From Litoreibacter sp. (lineage in GTDB: Bacteria; Pseudomonadota; Alphaproteobacteria; Rhodobacterales; Rhodobacteraceae), in NCBI GenBank assembly GCA_013042765.1, contig JABDPP010000439.1:1-5819 (forward strand): 5,819 bases of DNA, given 5' to 3'. Positions within the stretch are counted from its first letter, which is position 1. Each line of letters opens with the position of its first letter. Both the position numbers and the translations under genes were made by a program. Positions 1 through 5,819 of the stretch are shown here, piece by piece. The notes beneath the pieces are model-generated. The model ran no database searches. It had not been told where the DNA came from and worked only from the letters and a program-made list of their open reading frames with translations.

Positions 1-773
1 ATCACGGACTGAACGAGGTCGGCGTCCAGGCCGCCTGGACGCTCGATTCTCCCTTGCAGCTGACCGCAGGCGTGGAAGCTCTACAGGGACAAAACGAGCG
101 TATGTTTGCTTATGAAGGAGAGGATCCCCTATCCTCCCATGACGGTCCGCGTGCGGGTATCGCCTGGCTGAAGGCGGGGCCTGATCTGGGACATGATCAC
201 GGCCTTCATTTCGGCGCTTCGTTCGGCTCCGGTCAGCATCAGGAAATCCATGAGGAAGGTATCGGCACCAATAACTATCTGGATGGCATGAGCTGGTTTT
301 TCGGCGCGGATGCCCTGTATCAATACAGCGCTCATGGTGAACATGGGCAGGGTGATTTCACGCTGCAGGCGGAATATTTCTACCGCAACAAGAACCTGGA
401 TCTTGAAGCGTCAGATGATCCCGGTGCCGCGCTTGGCGATGATCTGGATTCCTCGCAGGACGGCTATTATGTCCAGGCCCTTTACGGCATTCTGCCCCAT
501 TTTCGCGGCGGGCTGCGCTGGGAACAGGTCGGCCTGACCAACGAAGGCAAAGAACCCGGCGAAGCAAGGGAAACCTTCGGCGACAGCTGGCGCATTGCGG
601 CGATGCTCGACTTCAGTCCTTCCGCTAAATCGCTGATCCGGGTGCAGGCGTCAAACGGGGACTATGACACCGCTGACGGCACTGAGAATGTCTGGGAAGC
701 CTATGTTCAGCTGGTGATTACACTCGGTGCCCACCGGCATAAGGGCGGATACCTCTGCAGCGGCCACCACTAA
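1..773 (+). CDS. Histidine-rich outer-membrane beta-barrel protein, possibly metal (zinc) related (5' partial)
   Basis: The reading frame is open from base 3 to the TAA at 771-773 (256 codons), so the N-terminus and any signal peptide lie outside the window. A TTG at 54 is in frame, but clear coding sequence (HGLNEVGVQAAWTL) precedes it, so it is not the start. The protein shows alternating polar/hydrophobic segments with many aromatics and Gly/Asp-rich turns, for example WFFGADALYQYSAHG, DFTLQAEYFYRNKNL, GYYVQALYGI and GLRWEQVGL. This is typical of the C-terminal strands of an outer-membrane barrel. His residues cluster in turns (GHDHGLH, HQEIHEE, SAHGEHG, GAHRHK, SGHH). The HGLNE and VEALQGQNERMF stretches resemble a barrel family sometimes annotated as a zinc-regulated outer-membrane receptor; that link is from memory and weak. 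The C-terminus is odd: it ends GYLCSGHH rather than in an aromatic residue. A generic porin or uptake barrel is the main alternative. Confidence 0.72.
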   Translation, partial: HGLNEVGVQAAWTLDSPLQLTAGVEALQGQNERMFAYEGEDPLSSHDGPRAGIAWLKAGPDLGHDHGLHFGASFGSGQHQEIHEEGIGTNNYLDGMSWFFGADALYQYSAHGEHGQGDFTLQAEYFYRNKNLDLEASDDPGAALGDDLDSSQDGYYVQALYGILPHFRGGLRWEQVGLTNEGKEPGEARETFGDSWRIAAMLDFSPSAKSLIRVQASNGDYDTADGTENVWEAYVQLVITLGAHRHKGGYLCSGHH

Positions 774-1249
774 CCGAAGCGTTTTCTTAGTGCTTCCTGC
801 ACGGGCGGCGGTACAAAGAGCGACGTATCGCCGCCGAGCCGGGCGACTTCCCGCACATTGCTGGAGCTTACGTAGCTGTAGTCCTGCTTGGGCATCAGGA
901 AGAGGGTCTCGATTTGGGGTTTGAGCTTGCGGTTGGTCAGGGCCATCTGGAATTCATATTCAAAGTCGGAAAAGGCGCGCATACCGCGGACGATTACCCG
1001 CACTTCCTTGGATTCTGCAAAATCAACGAGCAGGCCATCGAAGGCGTCCACTTCGATGCCGTTGAGATGCGTGGTGGATTCCCGAACCAGTTCAATCCGC
1101 TCTTCCAGCGAGAAGAGCAGGTTTTTGCCGGGATTGGTGGCCACCGCAATGACTACGCGGGGAAATATGCGCGATGCCCGCTCAATCACATCCAGATGCC
1201 CCATCGTAATGGGGTCGAAAGTTCCCGCGCACATGGCCGCCCGATTCAT
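770..1249 (-). CDS. coaD: Phosphopantetheine adenylyltransferase (CoaD)
   Basis: CoaD transfers AMP from ATP to 4'-phosphopantetheine, giving dephospho-CoA, the penultimate cytoplasmic step of coenzyme A synthesis. The 159-residue product has the normal bacterial length. Visible signatures are the nucleotidyltransferase motif GTFDPITMGH (residues 9-18, with T15 and H18 as the T-x-G-H signature), RGMRAFSDFEYEFQMAL (88-104, holding the conserved Arg and the substrate-binding region) and YVSSSNVRE (126-134), the family's ISSS-type motif that contacts ATP. The start is the ATG at 1247-1249, where N-terminal MNRAAMCAGTFDP matches the family; the Met at residue 6 is too close to the motif. It overlaps the upstream rsmD stop as ATGA and has its own ribosome binding site inside rsmD. 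Its TAG stop overlaps the TAA of the convergent barrel gene. No key residue is missing. Confidence 0.97.
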   Translation of the reverse strand: MNRAAMCAGTFDPITMGHLDVIERASRIFPRVVIAVATNPGKNLLFSLEERIELVRESTTHLNGIEVDAFDGLLVDFAESKEVRVIVRGMRAFSDFEYEFQMALTNRKLKPQIETLFLMPKQDYSYVSSSNVREVARLGGDTSLFVPPPVQEALRKRFG

Positions 1250-1806
1250 GATTTATCCTCTCTTTTGAGCTGCAGTATCAGTACGCGCGTTTTGCCGTAT
1301 TGCTTGTCGCGCAAAACGCTCCAGTCGGCAGAGACCTCAACCGAGCCCTTTGACCGCAACTCGTACACCACGGTGCCGTCCTCTGTCAAAACCGAATGCC
1401 TTGCAATGCCGTCGAGGGTCTGCTGCATCGCATCGGGGAGATCATAGGGTGGGTCGGCCAGAATAAGGTCGAACCGCTCTCCCGCCCGTTCGAGCCACTT
1501 GAGTGCGTCCGCTTTGATGCACCGGGTTTTACCAAGGCTTTCGTTTTCCAGGGCAGCGATATTGGCCTGCAGGGTTTTGCAGACGCCGGGATGCTGCTCG
1601 ACAAAAGTGACTGATGCCGCTCCCCGACTCCAGGCCTCCATGCCCAGCGCACCGGATCCCGCAAACAGATCCAGCACCTTCAGCCCTGCGCACGAGCCCC
1701 CCAGCGAGGAAAAGACCGCCTCGCGCACCGACTCCATGGTCGGCCGCACCTCCTGATTCGGAACCTCGAAGCGGCGATTGCGCAGTATTCCACTTGTAAC
1801 TCTCAT
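1246..1806 (-). CDS. rsmD: 16S rRNA (guanine(966)-N(2))-methyltransferase (RsmD)
   Basis: RsmD uses S-adenosylmethionine to methylate N2 of G966 (E. coli numbering) of 16S rRNA, in the small-subunit head, late in ribosome assembly. The 186-residue product has family-typical length. It begins MRVTSGILRNRRFEVP and carries the substrate-side signature VRPTMESVREAVFSSL (residues 20-35), the SAM-binding motif I DLFAGSGALGMEA (46-58), an acidic residue at the end of strand 2 (VEQ, 69-71), the N-methyltransferase catalytic motif ADPPY (117-121) and a C-terminal YGKTRV (170-175). The ATG at 1804-1806 is the only reasonable start, because an in-frame TGA lies eight codons upstream on the coding strand. 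No clear Shine-Dalgarno sequence precedes it. It is the first gene of a two-gene minus-strand unit, and its TGA overlaps the coaD ATG. It is transcribed divergently from proB across a 114-bp gap. Confidence 0.97.
   Translation of the reverse strand: MRVTSGILRNRRFEVPNQEVRPTMESVREAVFSSLGGSCAGLKVLDLFAGSGALGMEAWSRGAASVTFVEQHPGVCKTLQANIAALENESLGKTRCIKADALKWLERAGERFDLILADPPYDLPDAMQQTLDGIARHSVLTEDGTVVYELRSKGSVEVSADWSVLRDKQYGKTRVLILQLKREDKS
1256..1262 (-). promoter_or_regulatory. Ribosome binding site for coaD, inside the end of rsmD
   Basis: On the minus strand GAGAGGA lies 6 nt before the coaD ATG and within the last codons of rsmD. With the ATGA overlap it supports the chosen start and suggests translational coupling of the two genes. 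Confidence 0.75.
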
Positions 1807-1920
1807 TTGGAGAAGGTAGCGGAAGTTTCACAGGTTGAAAACACGATTGATGCCGAACCCTCGACAAAACAGGGGCGATGTGATAGCACGTGACCCTGTT
1901 TAGCAAATGAACGACCCTTT
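1807..1920. promoter_or_regulatory. Divergent intergenic region between rsmD and proB
   Basis: This 114-bp gap is the only substantial non-coding stretch and must hold start signals for both the rsmD-coaD unit and the proB-proA unit, unless transcripts read in from elsewhere. I could not assign convincing -35/-10 pairs on either strand. A TTGAAA at 1835-1840 is -35-like but has no good -10 at normal spacing. It holds an inverted repeat (listed separately) and lacks a clear Shine-Dalgarno sequence next to either start codon. Confidence 0.5.
1867..1901. repeat. 8-bp perfect inverted repeat upstream of proB (candidate operator or hairpin)
   Basis: AAACAGGG (1867-1874) and its exact reverse complement CCCTGTTT (1894-1901) are separated by 19 nt. 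The right arm ends 19 nt before the proB ATG. The spacer contains a further small dyad, GTGATAGCAC (1880-1889, outer GTG/CAC), and the palindrome CACGTG (1887-1892). It could be a protein-binding site or a 5'-leader stem-loop for proB. A Rho-independent terminator is less likely because the T run after the right arm is only three bases and is part of the arm. No known regulator motif was recognised, so function is inference. Confidence 0.4.
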
Positions 1921-1924
1921 ATGA
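1907..1924 (+). other. Five-codon reading frame (MNDPL) whose stop overlaps the proB start
   Basis: ATG at 1907-1909 opens a frame of five codons (Met-Asn-Asp-Pro-Leu) ending in TGA at 1922-1924. That TGA overlaps the proB ATG (1921-1923) as ATGA. The arrangement would suit translational coupling in a leader where proB itself has no visible Shine-Dalgarno sequence. However, the mini-frame also lacks a clear ribosome binding site, so it may be chance. Confidence 0.2.
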
Positions 1925-3024
1925 CGCAAAACCTAAAACATCGCGAGGCGCTCCGTAATGCCAACCGGATCGTCGTTAAGGCCGGCACCAAGGTGCTGGT
2001 GCAAAGCTCCGGGCGGCCGGACAAGCGCCGGCTCGGCCTGCTGGTCGATGAACTCGCGCAGTTCCAAAATCGGGGCGGCGAAGTGGCCTTTGTCTCCTCG
2101 GGCGCCGTGGGCGCCGGTCTGGATGCGTTGGGCATGAAAACGCGCCCCAAGGCGATGACCGATCTGCAGATGGCCGCTGCCGTGGGCCAGATTCGGCTCA
2201 TGAGCGTCTACGACGAGCTTTTCGGCAGTAACAAATGCCGGATCGGCCAGGTATTGCTGACCCACGATGCCCTGCGGAACCGCGAACGGCACCTGAATGC
2301 ACGCAACACCCTGCTGAATCTCATCACCCGGCGCATAGTGCCGATCATCAACGAGAACGATGCGATTTCAACGGAGGAGATCCAGTTTGGCGACAATGAT
2401 GTGCTCGCCGCGCTGGTGGCAATCCTGATCGACGCCGACGCACTCGTCTTGCTCAGCACTACCGACGGCCTGCGCGAACCGGCCGGTAACGGGAACACGA
2501 AGCGCGTCTCCTACATTGAAGAGGTCGACGACAATATTCTCGGCCTGATCGACGACAAACAGGATCGGCTTTCATCCGGCGGCATGGCATCGAAGCTGGA
2601 GTCGGCTCAGATTGCAGCGCACAACGGCATTCCCGTGGTCATTGCAAACGGACGCAAGACCGGCGTTCTGACACGCATCTTTGAGGGCAACGACGAAGGC
2701 ACCCTGCTGTTTCCGCAGGCGGGCAACATTTCCAAACGGAAGCGCTGGATCGCCTTCTTTAATCGCGCGGAAGGCCATTTGGTGGTCGATGACGGAGCGG
2801 TCGCAGCGCTGGGCGCGGGCAAGAGCCTGCTGCCCGTCGGTATCAAGGCGGTCGAGGGTGCGTTCAAGGTCGGCGCCATGGTGGATATCCAGTCTGCTGC
2901 CGGAGAACACATTGCACGCGGCCTGGTTGAATATGAGAGCGAGGAAATCGAAACACTCATGGGACAGAAAACCGCCGGCAAATCCGGCGAGGTGATTCAC
3001 CGTGACAATATGGTGATCCTTTAA
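1921..3024 (+). CDS. proB: Glutamate 5-kinase (ProB) with C-terminal PUA domain
   Basis: ProB phosphorylates L-glutamate with ATP to gamma-glutamyl phosphate, the first and usually proline-inhibited step of proline synthesis in the cytoplasm. At 367 residues it matches the length of the two-domain enterobacterial enzyme. The amino-acid kinase domain (about 15-255) shows VVKAGTKVL (18-26, the phosphate-binding start), VSSGAVGAG (58-66), NENDAIS (144-150) and FGDND (156-160) in the glutamate-binding region, STTDGL (179-184) and SGGMASK (219-225) in the nucleotide-binding part. A PUA domain follows (about 275-365), starting RKRWIAFF and ending GEVIHRDNMVIL. The ATG at 1921 is the only usable start: the frame upstream closes at TGA 1891-1893, and no in-frame start precedes VVKAG. 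No Shine-Dalgarno sequence is visible. Ten bases separate its TAA from proA, so the two form an operon. The N-terminus is about ten residues longer than in E. coli. Confidence 0.97.
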   Translation: MTQNLKHREALRNANRIVVKAGTKVLVQSSGRPDKRRLGLLVDELAQFQNRGGEVAFVSSGAVGAGLDALGMKTRPKAMTDLQMAAAVGQIRLMSVYDELFGSNKCRIGQVLLTHDALRNRERHLNARNTLLNLITRRIVPIINENDAISTEEIQFGDNDVLAALVAILIDADALVLLSTTDGLREPAGNGNTKRVSYIEEVDDNILGLIDDKQDRLSSGGMASKLESAQIAAHNGIPVVIANGRKTGVLTRIFEGNDEGTLLFPQAGNISKRKRWIAFFNRAEGHLVVDDGAVAALGAGKSLLPVGIKAVEGAFKVGAMVDIQSAAGEHIARGLVEYESEEIETLMGQKTAGKSGEVIHRDNMVIL

Positions 3025-3030
3025 AGGGGA
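3023..3030 (+). promoter_or_regulatory. Ribosome binding site for proA
   Basis: AAAGGGGA overlaps the proB TAA stop. Its AGGGG core (3025-3029) sits 5 nt before the proA ATG. It fixes the proA start and suggests that ribosomes finishing proB can reinitiate on proA. Confidence 0.7.
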
Positions 3031-3034
3031 AAAA

Positions 3035-4291
3035 ATGGACGTCAAAGAACAGGTTTTAAAAATCGGCCGGGACGCAAAAGCCGCCAGCCGCAAACTGGCA
3101 AAGCTGTCAACCCGCAAGAAAAACGCGATCCTTGAGGCGATGGCTGAAGAGCTGGATGCGCAACGCGGTTTGATCCAGCAGGAGAACGCCAAGGATCTCG
3201 AGGCGGGTAAAGCGGCCGGCCTCAGCGCGGCACTGCTCGACCGGCTGGAACTGACCGACGCGCGCATCGACGGCATGATCAAGGGCCTGCGTGACGTTGC
3301 CGTACTGAGCGACCCCGTCGGGAGCGAGATCAGCACCTGGAACCGGCCCAACGGGCTTGAAATCCGCAAGGTGCGTGTTCCCATCGGCGTCATCGGCATC
3401 ATCTTCGAATCGCGGCCGAATGTCACCTGCGATGCCGCCGCGCTTTGCTTCAAGACCTCGAACGCCGTCATCCTGCGAGGCGGCAAGGAAGCCATCCATT
3501 CGAATTTGGCGATTGCCAAAGCGATGCAGAAGGGCGGCGCCGAGAAGGGCATGCCGGAGAACGCGATCCAGCTGATCCCCACCGTCGATCGCGAGGCGGT
3601 CAAGGTGATGTGCCAGATGACCGACTATCTTGACCTGATTATTCCGCGCGGCGGCGAAGGGCTGATCAAGGCGGTTACGGAAATGGCGCATGTCCCGGTG
3701 ATCAAACACTATCTCGGTGTCTGCCACACCTACGTCGATGCGGCGGCCGACCTCACGATGGCCCTGAAGATTTCGGAAAATGCCAAGTGCCAGCGGCCGG
3801 GCGTCTGCAACGCCATGGAAACCCTGCTTGTGCACAAGAGCATTGCCGATGAGTTTCTCCCCAAGATGGGCGAAATTTTCGATGCGCGCGGCGTGGAAAT
3901 CCGTGGCGACGAAACCGTGTGCACGCTGATTCCCTCGGCCAAGCCCGCCTCGGAAGAGGACTGGTATGCGGAATATCTTGAAATGATTCTGGCCATCCGC
4001 GTGGTTGAAGATACCGCGGCCGCGATTGCCCACATCAACCAGTATGGCTCCGGACATTCGGACGCCATCGTCACCATGGACGAAAAAGCACAGAAGGAAT
4101 TTCTGGCGGAAGTGGATTCCTCGTCGGTCTATGTGAATGCCTCGACCCGATTCACCGATGGCGCGGAATTCGGCATGGGGGCCGAGATCGGCATCAGCAC
4201 CGATAAGCTTCATGCGCGCGGTCCGATGGGTCTGGAGGAGCTCACGACCTACAAGTTTGTGATTTCCGGCAAGGGCCAGATCCGGGAATAG
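3035..4291 (+). CDS. proA: Gamma-glutamyl phosphate reductase (ProA)
   Basis: ProA reduces gamma-glutamyl phosphate with NADPH to glutamate-5-semialdehyde, which cyclises to pyrroline-5-carboxylate for ProC (not in this window). The 418-residue length is standard. It is an aldehyde-dehydrogenase-fold protein: VPIGVIGIIFESRPNVT (residues 115-131) and LRGGKEA (147-153) lie in the nucleotide-binding domain, and IIPRGGEGL (202-210) and VIKHYLGVCHTYVD (222-235) follow. The catalytic cysteine is expected at C258 in KCQRPGVCNAMETLLV. The C-terminal part carries TRFTDGAEFGMGAEIGIST (371-389) and KLHARGPMGLEELTTYKFV (391-409). All family hallmarks are present. The N-terminal MDVKEQVLKIGRDAKAASRKL is typical and the ATG has a good ribosome binding site. 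It is the second gene of proB-proA. Because ProB and ProA share a labile intermediate, co-expression fits. Its TAG is 8 bp from the stop of the convergent gene on the other strand. Confidence 0.98.
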   Translation: MDVKEQVLKIGRDAKAASRKLAKLSTRKKNAILEAMAEELDAQRGLIQQENAKDLEAGKAAGLSAALLDRLELTDARIDGMIKGLRDVAVLSDPVGSEISTWNRPNGLEIRKVRVPIGVIGIIFESRPNVTCDAAALCFKTSNAVILRGGKEAIHSNLAIAKAMQKGGAEKGMPENAIQLIPTVDREAVKVMCQMTDYLDLIIPRGGEGLIKAVTEMAHVPVIKHYLGVCHTYVDAAADLTMALKISENAKCQRPGVCNAMETLLVHKSIADEFLPKMGEIFDARGVEIRGDETVCTLIPSAKPASEEDWYAEYLEMILAIRVVEDTAAAIAHINQYGSGHSDAIVTMDEKAQKEFLAEVDSSSVYVNASTRFTDGAEFGMGAEIGISTDKLHARGPMGLEELTTYKFVISGKGQIRE

Positions 4292-4298
4292 ATTCCGG
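4282..4298. other. Short imperfect stem-loop at the proA / transferase convergent junction
   Basis: CCGGGAA (4282-4288) and TTCCGG (4293-4298) can pair as six base pairs with one bulged G and a 4-nt loop, overlapping the proA stop codon. A second small stem, CCGGC-CATC-GCCGG (4321-4334), lies just inside the end of the convergent gene. Neither is followed by a T run on either strand, so an intrinsic terminator is not demonstrated. A pausing or transcript-end stabilising role is only possible. Confidence 0.25.
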
Positions 4299-4299
4299 C

Positions 4300-5819
4300 T
4301 TAGTCCATCAGTTCGGCCGGCCGGCCATCGCCGGTCTCGACCGTTTGCACCCGCTCCTCACAGGCCTGATCCATTCGGTTGCACAGGTTCCGGCAATCGA
4401 TGTCGTGAACCGAATAGGGCTTGACCATGCCATGGCAAATACCGTGTTCATCGAGATGCCGCAGCACAAAAACAAAATCGCGAATCATGAGGTCATATTT
4501 TGATTTCAGCGCGAGAATACGTGCGCGGAGCTCTTCGTCATAATGATGGGTAAAGATGAGCTCATCAATTTCATGCTCCTTGATCACGCTCTCCAGCTCG
4601 TCGAAGCTTCCCAGCACCGGATAGCCGTAGACCACCTTGCGGTGCAGAGCCGGATTGTCATCGATCAGTCCCATGATTTTTCTGGGCGCTTTTTGCTGTT
4701 CTGCAAAGGACGCCTGGCGGAGGTAAAGGATCGCGTTTTCGCCCGCCCCGAGCACGAGGGTCTTCAAATCATAATCGGAGCCGATGGAGCAGCGCAGCCA
4801 TGCGTTCAGATCGCGGGCAACCCGCAGGGAAGCCCGAATGCCGACGATCCCGATCCCGGCAACCGCCATATGCAAAACAAGTGCCGTGGCCAGCTCCATA
4901 TGGGTAAGACTGGAGGTCCAAAGCAGGGCGACATAGGCCAGCACCTCGCCGGCCGCCAGCTGCATCATCAGGACCAGCAGTTGCGATATGCGCGAACGCG
5001 TCCATACGGTTTTATAGATGTTGTAGAAATAGATCGTCGCAAAGGGAATCATCACACAGACGGCCAAATGCAGGTATGAAAAGGGCCTGTTCAGGACAAT
5101 CCCGAAAACGAAATACGTGGCGAAGAGCAGGCAGCTCACATCCCAGCCAATCGCAACAATCAACCCGACGATATTGCGGGGCCGGCGGATGCCCTGCAAG
5201 ACCACCTGCGTGGTGGTCCACAGCTCGACCTGCGCAACCTGCCGGACAATTACGTGCAGCGCCACCACCATGCCGATCATCAGAAACGCCGCACGGTTGG
5301 AGGCCATCGCCGATGCACCAATCGCAACCAGGCATACAAAAATTGCGGCCCCGTAAAGTGCAATCGCCGCCTTGCGCTGCGTCATGCCGCTGCGCATGAG
5401 CTTATGGTGGATATGGTCGAGATCGGGTCCGAAAATCCGGGTGGCCAGACCGTCGTTGCGAATCATTGAAATCAGCTTGCGTGCCATGCGGCGCCAGACG
5501 GCCAGCATCACATCGAAAACAGGTACGCCCACGGCCAGCAAGGGGACAATCAGCGCGACCAGCAAAGACTGCTTGACGTTGGCCTTGAGGGATACCGCCG
5601 CCAGCATAAAACCGATAAACATGCTTCCGCAATCACCGAGAAAAATCGACGCCGGATTAAAATTGTAGCGCAGGAACCCAAGACAGGCCCCCGCGAGCGC
5701 CACCAGCACCAGCGCATCGGAAGGCTGGCGAAGTGAAAGCAGCATGCCCGCCAGCCCGGCACTGGCAATCATGCCCAACCCCCCACAGGCGCCATCCATT
5801 CCGTCGATCAGGTTGAATG
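4300..5819 (-). CDS. WecA/MraY-type polyprenyl-phosphate sugar-1-phosphate transferase fused to a membrane plus Rossmann-like module (5' partial)
   Basis: The frame is open to the right edge, so the N-terminal membrane half is missing. The ATG at 5797-5799 is internal: it follows FNLIDG and forms the NLIDGMDG motif of WecA/MraY transferases, which move a sugar-1-phosphate from a UDP-sugar to undecaprenyl phosphate at the inner membrane. Counting from that Met, IFLGDCGSMFIGF (52-64) is the acidic catalytic-loop motif and DLDHIHHKLMRSGMTQRKA (126-144) the WecA-type His loop, so the catalytic core looks intact where visible. After two helices (about 145-190) come four more (about 209-322), then a Rossmann-like domain (344-420) with VLGAGENA, GLIDDNP and YGYPVLGS. 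This second half resembles the N-terminal part of FlaA1/CapD- or WcaJ-type proteins (CoA_binding_3-like), but no epimerase or sugar-transferase domain follows. A Cys/His-rich tail (451-480) ends the protein. The likely role is starting O-antigen, capsule or exopolysaccharide synthesis; the sugar is unknown. Confidence 0.85.
   Translation of the reverse strand, partial: FNLIDGMDGACGGLGMIASAGLAGMLLSLRQPSDALVLVALAGACLGFLRYNFNPASIFLGDCGSMFIGFMLAAVSLKANVKQSLLVALIVPLLAVGVPVFDVMLAVWRRMARKLISMIRNDGLATRIFGPDLDHIHHKLMRSGMTQRKAAIALYGAAIFVCLVAIGASAMASNRAAFLMIGMVVALHVIVRQVAQVELWTTTQVVLQGIRRPRNIVGLIVAIGWDVSCLLFATYFVFGIVLNRPFSYLHLAVCVMIPFATIYFYNIYKTVWTRSRISQLLVLMMQLAAGEVLAYVALLWTSSLTHMELATALVLHMAVAGIGIVGIRASLRVARDLNAWLRCSIGSDYDLKTLVLGAGENAILYLRQASFAEQQKAPRKIMGLIDDNPALHRKVVYGYPVLGSFDELESVIKEHEIDELIFTHHYDEELRARILALKSKYDLMIRDFVFVLRHLDEHGICHGMVKPYSVHDIDCRNLCNRMDQACEERVQTVETGDGRPAELMD

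Noticed and set aside
1880..1895. CRP-like half site TGTGA upstream of proB
   Set aside because: The second half site TCACA is absent at the required six-base spacing; GTGAC is found instead.
1803..2201. Minus-strand 132-codon frame ending with an ATGA overlap on the rsmD start
   Set aside because: The overlap would suit coupling to rsmD, but most of the frame is antisense to proB and it has no recognisable protein features.
2572..3603. Minus-strand open frame (343 codons) opposite the proB-proA junction
   Set aside because: It spans two well-supported genes and the start of its translation is Ser/Arg/Ala-rich low-information sequence, typical of a shadow frame.
3107..4213. Long minus-strand open frame (368 codons) opposite proA, His-rich when translated
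   Set aside because: It lies wholly antisense to proA, whose family motifs are complete. The composition follows from codon bias of the sense gene, and no family motif or ribosome binding site was seen.
4315..4334. GGCCGGCCGGCC run and small GC stem as a bidirectional terminator for proA and the transferase gene
   Set aside because: There is no T run after the stem on either strand, and the sequence encodes the last residues of the transferase, so the GC-rich run may simply be coding.
5797..5799. ATG as the start of the right-edge transferase
   Set aside because: In-frame codons before it encode FNLIDG, completing the conserved NLIDGMDG motif, so this Met is internal and the gene continues past the window.

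Overview
This window looks like ordinary chromosomal housekeeping DNA from a Gram-negative bacterium. The signs are an outer-membrane beta-barrel gene at the left edge and a lipid-carrier sugar-phosphate transferase at the right edge. Base composition is moderately GC-rich (judged by eye, upper 50s percent). The ProB N-terminus, with its VVKAGTKVL and SGRPDKRR stretches, reminds me of PVC-group (Verrucomicrobiota/Kiritimatiellota-like) bacteria. That is a weak impression, and the phylum cannot be settled from this window. I see no mobile element, CRISPR array, tRNA or rRNA.

Layout from left to right: (1) the 3' part of a plus-strand gene for a histidine-rich outer-membrane barrel protein, possibly related to metal (zinc) uptake. 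(2) A minus-strand pair, rsmD then coaD, overlapping by ATGA. RsmD is the 16S rRNA G966 methyltransferase and CoaD is phosphopantetheine adenylyltransferase. The coaD stop codon overlaps the stop of the barrel gene tail-to-tail. (3) A 114-bp divergent intergenic region, the only real non-coding stretch, with an 8-bp perfect inverted repeat. (4) A plus-strand proB-proA operon encoding the first two enzymes of proline synthesis from glutamate. (5) Convergent to it after 8 bp, the 3' part of a minus-strand gene whose product joins a WecA/MraY-type transferase to extra membrane helices and a Rossmann-like domain. That gene runs off the right edge.

ProB phosphorylates glutamate and ProA reduces the unstable gamma-glutamyl phosphate to glutamate semialdehyde, so their adjacency fits the pathway. 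RsmD and CoaD are functionally unrelated but are neighbours in many bacteria. The least ordinary items are the architecture of the right-hand transferase, with a short Cys/His-rich tail; the tight convergent gene ends; the inverted repeat; and a five-codon reading frame whose stop overlaps the proB start. I found no convincing new multi-gene system.
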